A DNA stretch of 64,000 nucleotides from Sciurus carolinensis (taxonomy: Eukaryota; Chordata; Mammalia; Rodentia; Sciuridae), in the NCBI RefSeq assembly GCF_902686445.1, contig NC_062213.1, forward strand, positions 34,980,741-35,044,740. Direction: 5' to 3'. Each line of letters begins with the position of its first letter. The first letter of the stretch is position 1. Shown here one piece after another: positions 57,085 to 64,000 of this stretch. The translations under genes and the position numbers were made by a program. The notes below the pieces were generated by a model. It was not told the DNA's origin and searched no databases. It worked only from the letters and a program-made list of their open reading frames with translations.

Positions 57085-57465
57085 ACTTTTAAAATTTTTA
57101 TTTGTTCTATTTCGTTATAATGACAGTAGAATGCATTTATGCATATTGATAAATCACACATAAATGGAGTATAATTCCCCATTTTTCTGCTTGTACATAC
57201 TGCAGGATCACATCAGTCATGCAGTCATATATGTACATGAGGTAATAATATCTGTTTCCCTCTACTATCCTTCCTACCCCCATACCCCTTCCCCTCCCTT
57301 CACTCCCCTCTACCTAAAGTAACTATTCTTCCCTAGTGCTCCCCTCCAACCCCACCTTGTTGTGAATGAGCATCAGCATTTCAGAGAAAATATTTGGCCT
57401 TTGTGTTTTTGGGTTTGGTTTATTTTGCTCAGCATGATATTCTCCAAGGATGAAAGAATTTGTTG
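57085..57465 (-). mobile_element. L1 3' end (antisense)
   Basis: On the minus strand: 'ccttggagaatatcatgctgagcaaaataaacc', a purine-rich 3' UTR ('ggagtgaagggaggggaaggggtatgg'), 'catgtacatatatgactgcatgactgatgtgatcctgcag', ending 'aaatagaacaaataaaaattttaaaag'. On the plus strand the A tail is only a short T/A-rich run at 57085-57100. Confidence 0.88.
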
Positions 57466-59911
57466 GTGAATAACTTGGGAAGAGATTGAATGTCGAGAAA
57501 GAATGAGATGGTACATACAGGATGGTATCAAAATGCAGAGAACAGTTGCTAAAATAAAGATTACTGGTACTTCACTAATTTCTAGACAAAACTGATAAAC
57601 CTTAAAGAAAGGAAAAAATAAAAAAGAAAGTTAAAAATGGAAACAAAAAGTTACTTTGAGAAGCAAAATGGATGACTTTAACAATTCAAGTCAGTCTGAG
57701 AAATATGATGACTTTTTATTTTCAATAATTTTATTTTTGGGTGGGCACAATGCAAAATCTATGCTATAAAATTTTTTCTTCTTCATTTTTTGATTAAGGC
57801 ACTGTTAAAGAAAAATGTTCTTCTCGATATCACATTATGCTGATATTTTTCCCACCACCCTCTTTAGGCTACACCTGCTATCAAATTGGTTGATTCAAAG
57901 AGATTGTGCTGTCAGTTTAATTTAATTCTTCCTCAGTATTTAATTCTGAAGAATATACACTCTAATCATCTACTTTCTGAAATATTCAACTACTTCATGG
58001 GAGGACTGATACATATTATTCCTGACATTCAAAGAGGAAATTCAAGTCTCCTTGTTTTATGTAACTGATAAGTTCCTCAGTTGTTACTTTTTAAAAATTA
58101 ATAAATCAAATAAGATTATTAGACACATCAAAGTGCCTCATCGTAAGGTAATAATAATGATGGCCATGATATTTAAAAAAATATACTTAATATGTATCAG
58201 GAACTATTCTAAGCATTTTACATATATAAACTTATATAATTTTGATGAATTTGATTCATTAATTCATTTCTTTAGAACAAAGTTGGACAAACCAGGAAAT
58301 ATTTTAGTCCCATGTGGTCTGTGTTGTGACTACTCAATTCTGTTATTGCATTGTGTAAGCAATTGTGGAAATTGCTGTGTGTCAGTAAGACTTGATGTTT
58401 ACTGAAATTTGAATTTTATGTAACTTGCATATGCTATGAAATAGTATTGTTATTTTGATTGGTTCCAACCATTTAAAAATGTAAAAACAATTCTTAGCTC
58501 AGGAGTCATACAAAAGAAGATGATGAGTATGATCCTTGATTTAGAACTTGAAACTTTTATGCTATGAGGGATTTTATCAGAGGAGGGGAAAAGCTCAACT
58601 GTATATTTATTTAATAAAAGTGTCTCACCATCACAAATTCTAGATTCAAAGCTACATTGTTAATGTTTTTCCAGAAAAGTTGTTACTTACTTATCGGGCC
58701 TCATGTTCCAAACCCAGCGAACAAGTTAGAGATCATTGTTGGGGTCATTTCAACTTCTTTGTATGACTATAATTTCTCTGTTGATTTATTTTTAGAGAAT
58801 TAATTTCTTTAAAATTTCCATGGTGTTTTCTCTCTTTCTTCTTAATCCAACTTTGCCTATTTTTCCCTATTATTTTCCCAAGTAGATGATATTTAATAAA
58901 TAGCATCTTCTTTCTCTTCACAAGTTCCCAGAATAAATTTCATACTTCGAATCCAGCAATATAATGTATACAGTCTCCTGATTTTCAACTGAACCTAATT
59001 ATTTCTATACATAAGTATTTTGAACAGTGTAGACTTCCCTCTGATTCATTTTCAATGCATTTTTTTCTGGCTTTACCAAAAGAGAACACAGTATTTCAAT
59101 AACATAAAAAGGTCATGACGAACGATCAGAAGGTACACTCACTGGTCTGCAACTTCAAGAATCAATTTAGCAGTTATTTGTATGACCAAAAGACTACTGA
59201 TAGTTAAGATTTTGTGAATATAAAAAAATAGCTTTGATTTATTCTTCCTAATCATCTAACTCTATTATCAGTGAATCCAGTTTTTAGGTTAATAAATGAT
59301 GAATATCTGCAGTCTTAAAATGACTACATTAAATAAAAATGCACATCATGTCTCTAAAAGTAATACTGATTACTTAAATTAAGCTAAACCTTAATTTGAA
59401 GATATTCTTGGGCTGTAAATTTTACCCACATAAAACTACTAAATGCTGTGCTTGAAATGTAGGGAAATGTTTAAATACTACATTAAGAATATTACTAATA
59501 TCTCAAGTCATAAAGTACAAACTAGGTTACTGTCTTATTTTGAAAAATGGTATATATTCTGATTTTCCTTAAAAATTGATTACAGATTAAATTCAAATAT
59601 AAAAAATCTCTTCTTTGTATATATTACATTGTGTCATTTCAGAGAACAAGACATACTTTAAGGCTGGATGCAATCTGATTACTTCTTATCTGAACAAATC
59701 CCATACTGTAAATCAATCTTTCAAACTCAATGGAAGAATCTACCAGACATTCTGGAGTCCCATGGGATTAAAAAAATAAAAATAAAAACCTCATTCTTCA
59801 TCATTTTTTAAGACTAAATATACACTATTCATACATTATATATTTATATTTGGAAACAAAGATGCTATTGTAGAAGCTGTCTTATATCTTTCTTATATTA
59901 CCTGATAATAA
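57466..59911. other. no recognisable feature
   Basis: About 2.4 kb of AT-rich sequence. The frames at 57886-58405 have no recognised family and a composition like their surroundings. Confidence 0.4.
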
Positions 59912-60190
59912 TCAAGCAAAAAGAAGTGGTCTCGTGCCCTTCAGTGTTTCTGAGCATCTGTTCCAGTTAGGTAAAACTACTTGTAGGGCACCAGAAATAA
60001 CTCCCACTGCTTCCTCAGGTTCCAGTAATTGGTGGTCTCCTATCACATATGTCATGTTATTATTCTTACTGAACTTTGCAATGTTGCTATAGAAAAGGCT
60101 TTCTTGTCAGGGACAAAATAAAGCTACCCTCTATCCTCTTTACAGATAGTAGAGCTCAGGAGAAAGGGGCATAAAAGCTTTGGAAGTGTT
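59912..60190. other. unclassified, possibly LTR-derived; open on the minus strand
   Basis: Less AT-rich than the flanks. On the minus strand the frame is open for 64 codons (60106 back to 59915, stop at 59914-59912), with an internal Met at the 18th codon and segments such as IGDHQLLEPEEAVGVI and LPNWNRC. I recognise no protein family. The plus strand ('ccagttaggtaaaactacttgtagggcaccagaaataactcccactgc') has the feel of an old ERVL-type LTR, so a repeat origin is the likelier explanation. Confidence 0.35.
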
Positions 60191-60342
60191 CATAAAGGAG
60201 AGGCCCATATTATACTTTCAAAGACAGTAAATGCTCTCAGGTACCTCGCTTGCTTAGAAGAAAATGAGGGCTCTGGGATTATAAAAAAAGAACACCAAAA
60301 AAGCAAGAAGGGGAAACACGCACTGACCGGACAATGATTATT

Positions 60343-60486
60343 TATATATATATATATTTTAAAATATCTAAACCAGAAAGCTTGAAATGAGAAATTTTCA
60401 TATTTCTCAATTCAAGTTTAGTGTGCATTAAAGAAATTATGTCTAAAGAATATGCATGTGTGTATATATGTATGTGTGTGTGTATG
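60343..60486. repeat. AT-rich run and (TG)n-like tract
   Basis: (TA)n at about 60343-60357 and an interrupted TG/TATG microsatellite at about 60452-60486. Confidence 0.85.
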
Positions 60487-61560
60487 AAATGACCATGTCT
60501 TGTCAAGGACAATGGTTTATAGTCTTAATTCATAAATTTGGAAAAACAAAAATAATAAAATAGAGGAGGACATGAGGCAAAACACTCAGGGAGCTTTAAA
60601 AGTGTAAATTATTTTGTGAAGTATAGTATAGTGTCTAGGTTAAGACTTAGATATTTAGAATTGAATTCGGACATCCCATAGAGAAATTGAAAAGATTTTT
60701 TTTAAGACAGGTAATTCTTATTTTTGGTTAAATTATTACTTTCCTTGACTCATTGGACAAATGCTAGTGATTCCTCTTCGAATAAATTCAATGTGTTAAA
60801 ATTCTCTAGATTATCTCTTTATCCAACCCTAAAGAACGTTATTCTTTCACTTAAGAACATGAAAATAAATATCTGATTTAATTTAGACTATTTGCAAAGC
60901 TTGCTTTTATGTACATACTCAATATTCCAGTCATAATTTTCTAAGTATAAGTTTCATGGTCAATCACCCATGAACAGAAAGATTATTGTAATGACAGCAA
61001 TACTTTAACAACATATCCTTGGGTATATGTATTAAATCCTCCTTTGAGTCATCTTAAAAAAGATCTTTTAACAAATTAGGAGTATAAAACTTTTCTTTTT
61101 TCAACTCAGATTCCAAATCAATCAGTTCTGCAGAGATTGTGAATTTCTGCTCTGGAATGAGGTCTCAGATGGCATAATGCTAGTCTTTCAAGATGAGAAA
61201 GTCTACTAGGATTGTAGCTGACTCAGAAGTTTTGGTGAACCATTTTCTTTTACTCTAGAGCATGATTTTTGGAGTTTTCCTATTGTTACTGTAAGACGAA
61301 GGGAAAAAGTATAGCACAATAAAGTCAGGCAGTAAACAAAAAAGCATTGCCAGAATTTTTTTTTCCTGGAGCTGAAGGATGCTATCAAAATTATTCAGAA
61401 TTTCTAACATAAATATGAAGCATTAAGTATTATATCTGTGATCTCTTTAAGCAAACAAACAAATGAACAAATACAATGAAGCAATTGATTCGGTAAGAAT
61501 GTCAATAAAAATGTGATATTCTAAGTATATTGCCTATTTATTATATTCCTTTCTGCTATT
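60487..61560. other. no recognisable feature
   Basis: AT-rich intronic sequence without named repeats or exons. Confidence 0.4.
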
Positions 61561-61850
61561 TATTATACAATATCTATTTATTACACATCTGAATATAAGC
61601 AACATGGAGAAGGACTATCCCTTTATTTGTTCACTGCCAAATCATAAGTTTAAAAATAATGCCTGCCACATAGTAAGTATTCAGGGAATATTTGTCAAAG
61701 AAGTGAGTTAAATAATCTTTAAAAACAAATGTAACTCTCACAAGATTGCAATGAAGGTCATATAAATAACATAGAATATTTAGCACAATGTCTAGAAGAT
61801 GGTTGAGATATGTAAACACTATTAAGTATATTTGCAATTATATGGGGACA
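61561..61850 (+). repeat. L2/MIR 3'-end traces
   Basis: 'tttgttcactgccaaatcataagtttaaaaataatgcctgccacatagtaagtattcagggaatatttgtcaaag' is L2-tail-like. 'tagaatatttagcacaatgtctagaagatgg' after it is MIR-tail-like. Confidence 0.55.
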
Positions 61851-63419
61851 CTGAGCCTTCACTAAGAATAGATTCTTAAACTTGATAGATTTATTTGAGA
61901 AGGCAGCTATTTTATATAACCAGAGACATTCTGTGGTCTCAAAGAAATGGTCACTCAGACTTTGTATAGACAGACAATTACCATACCTTTGGTAATTGCA
62001 CATTTGAAAAAATGAGCTTCATTGAAAAATATTCATAAAATTCTCCTTTTACACAGATGATTGATAATGCATTTACAAGTAAATTCAATTTAATAGACAT
62101 TTATCACCTGTAAAATGTCAGATACAGCATTTGGCACTGGATTAAAAAAGATGTGTGGTTTTGGCACTAAATGAAAAGCTACACATAAGACAGGTGTATC
62201 AATTTATTATTTAGTTTTATTAGCAAAAATTATAAAAATTGGAAATTCTCTTTATTCTATAGATCATTCCCCAGAAAACACTCCAAAACTTAGACTTGCC
62301 CATACACCCTTCTTACCTTGAAAGAATGAAGTATGGCTTTTAGCTAGATGCTATTTCAAATTAGATAGAAATGCTCAGTGAGTTCAGAGACATAAGACAG
62401 TCAATGAACAAATCCTTCCAAAAAAAGACACCTCTATAATCTAGACACAAAGAATATCTATGATACATTATGCAGTAAAAAGAGTAGTTACCTACTGCAA
62501 AGCTAATTGAATTTAATTAGGAAACTCAAAGACATAGATGCACTACTCATGTTATAAAGGAATAATCAGAGAAGTCATTGTGTCTCAGAAGCCATATTAT
62601 GTTCAGTGGGAATAATAATAACACAGTCTAATCCAGAAGATTGTTCCAAGGCCTTATATTTCCTTTTCTTATGACTTATTTAATCAGCTATCCTTGTTCT
62701 TATATATTCAGAGAACTTTGATTCACTTTTTCACAAAGTACTACCCCTCCCTCATTTATATTTAACCATCCTAGATTCCAAAGCCTGTCATTTAATCACT
62801 CTTTTGCAAATATCCTCAACTTTGAGTGTCCCTCCTCATATGACATCTGGCTGGCTAACTCTGATGTACCTCTGTGAGTACCTCTCAACATTTAAGAATT
62901 GTTTAAAAAGAGAATTCAGAAGGGCAGAATTCGGAATTCAGTTGGTTCTACTACAACTCACTATCACCAGTCCAAGTTATTCCATCTATGCTCTCCTCAC
63001 TAACTGCACTAGTCTCTAGTAAAGGCTAATATATAAATCAAGTACACAAGTAAATTTAAGCTCCATGGGGTCTTTACATCTTATTATTTTATTCACACTT
63101 CCTCATGGGGAGGTCAGCTTTACTGATTAGAAGTAAGATATTTAGATATTCATACAAGTTCCTATTTAGGATCAAATGATTATTTTCACAGGTCAGGATA
63201 TCACAGTGTTGAACACATGTCATGGGAAGACAATGTCTCTAATACTAGAATCCCCTGCACACGTTCTCAATGCCATTCAAATCTCCCATCATTTGCTTTC
63301 CTCTCACCAGACAATTTTTCCTTACATTTCATAGAGAAAATGGAAGTTACTGGAAGAAATTTCCACATGTTAATAACATAATTATTATAATTAATGAATA
63401 TATACATACTTTAAGATAC
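61851..63419 (+). other. mostly unassigned intron, weak L2-like traces
   Basis: Weak L2-like pieces appear around 62750-63010 ('catttaatcactcttttgcaaatatcctcaac'). Nothing here supports a gene. Confidence 0.35.
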
Positions 63420-64000
63420 CAAATTGGGCTTCTTTTCTAATCTCCAGAACTGTCTACCCAGTTACCTACTCAAAATAAGAACTCATATGTCACACAGGGT
63501 ATCACACACTTAAGGTATTCCAAACTGAATTTAATCTTTTGTCTCAAACTAATTCCTCTTTCAGCATTCTCTATATCAGTAAAGAGTACTTACTAGTCAA
63601 TGACAAATATGAAAATCCAAGAGGTACCCTTGATTTCTCTCTTTTCTTCTCCACACCTGAACCATCACTAAATTTTGTAGATCCTACTCCCAAAATATGT
63701 CATATTCTTCTATTTCACCCCATCCTGAGTTTTACCATTCATGTGCATGTCACTTTCTACTCCACTGCAAGAGTATCCTGAATGCTTATGTTCCAACTCT
63801 AACCCATTCTCTGCATAGCAGCCAGAGTGATTTTTCTAAAATATGAAGCAGGTTATGTCAATCTGCTGCTAAATTTATTTTATGTCTTGTCATACTTGAG
63901 AAAAGTTATCAGAATCAAATTCCTAATCTTCCAACTATCAGTCTATAAACCTAATTACTAATGAATGCTATCCTCTTTCTTCTCCATACAACAAAAAGTA
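63420..64000 (+). repeat. old L2-like LINE remnant running off the window
   Basis: 'tattccaaactgaatttaatcttttgtc', 'cccttgatttctctcttttcttctccacacc', 'ctgcatagcagccagagtgatttttctaaaatatgaagcaggttatgtcaatctgctgct', 'gaatcaaattcctaatcttcc' follow the same L2-like order as 1240-2400. The 80-codon frame at 63539-63781 lies in it and is not a gene. Confidence 0.65.

Noticed and set aside
58670..58760. Possible exon ending near 'ataagtaagtaac' on the minus strand
   Set aside because: Frames through it are stopped in all three readings and no family match is visible.
1..64000. A second RIMS2 exon in the window
   Set aside because: I looked on the minus strand for the next conserved residues (ESTDGS, SYSSEGN, the C2B domain) and for other splice-flanked frames and found none. 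RIM introns are long, so this is not surprising.
1..64000. CRISPR arrays, prokaryotic operons, rRNA, snRNA or mitochondrial inserts
   Set aside because: No regular spaced repeats, ribosome-binding sites or recognisable RNA or mitochondrial sequence were seen; the window is mammalian intron.

Overview
This is mammalian nuclear DNA, AT-rich and intron-like, almost certainly from a squirrel-family rodent (ground squirrel, marmot or a relative). The main clue is a set of short interspersed elements made of a B1/7SL-like left half, an A-rich linker and a tRNA-derived ID right half (B1-dID type), plus many stand-alone ID copies with their A tails and target-site duplications. Several L1 3' ends of one family are also present. 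Placing it in the squirrels is inference from recalled repeat families; no database search was run.

The only protein-coding sequence I can support is one internal exon on the minus strand (50321-50562). It encodes 80 whole codons of a RIM-family synaptic active-zone protein, best matched to RIMS2. It has a consensus AG acceptor and GT donor and is phase 2 in, phase 1 out. The rest of the window is read as intronic sequence of this large gene, which runs from high to low coordinates here. I found no second exon, no complete gene, no RNA gene, no CRISPR array and no mitochondrial insert.

Layout. 0-9 kb: a B1-dID, old L2-type LINE pieces, a MIR, a MER5-like hAT fossil and several ID SINEs. 9-19 kb: a MaLR LTR, an inverted (twin-primed) L1, L2 sequence split by a later L1, an old L1 and a Tigger-like DNA transposon fossil. 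19-31 kb: long stretches without recognisable elements, an antisense L1, a MaLR LTR, a young 5'-truncated L1, a 1.7 kb degraded L1 and an endogenous-retrovirus-like LTR. 31-43 kb: a MaLR LTR carrying a copied 63-bp patch, an L1ME-like fossil, an LTR nested in an older LTR, and two L1s, one young with a perfect 17-bp duplication. 43-50 kb: LTR, hAT, MIR and L2 fossils and an antisense L1 3' end. 50-64 kb: the RIMS2 exon, two B1-dID SINEs, MIRs, L1 and LTR remnants, and L2-like sequence running off the right edge.

No new gene system is visible. The most interesting items are structural: the twin-primed L1 with matching flanking duplications, the 63-bp templated duplication about 1.07 kb from its source, the nested LTRs, and a repeat-free block next to the RIMS2 exon that could be regulatory.
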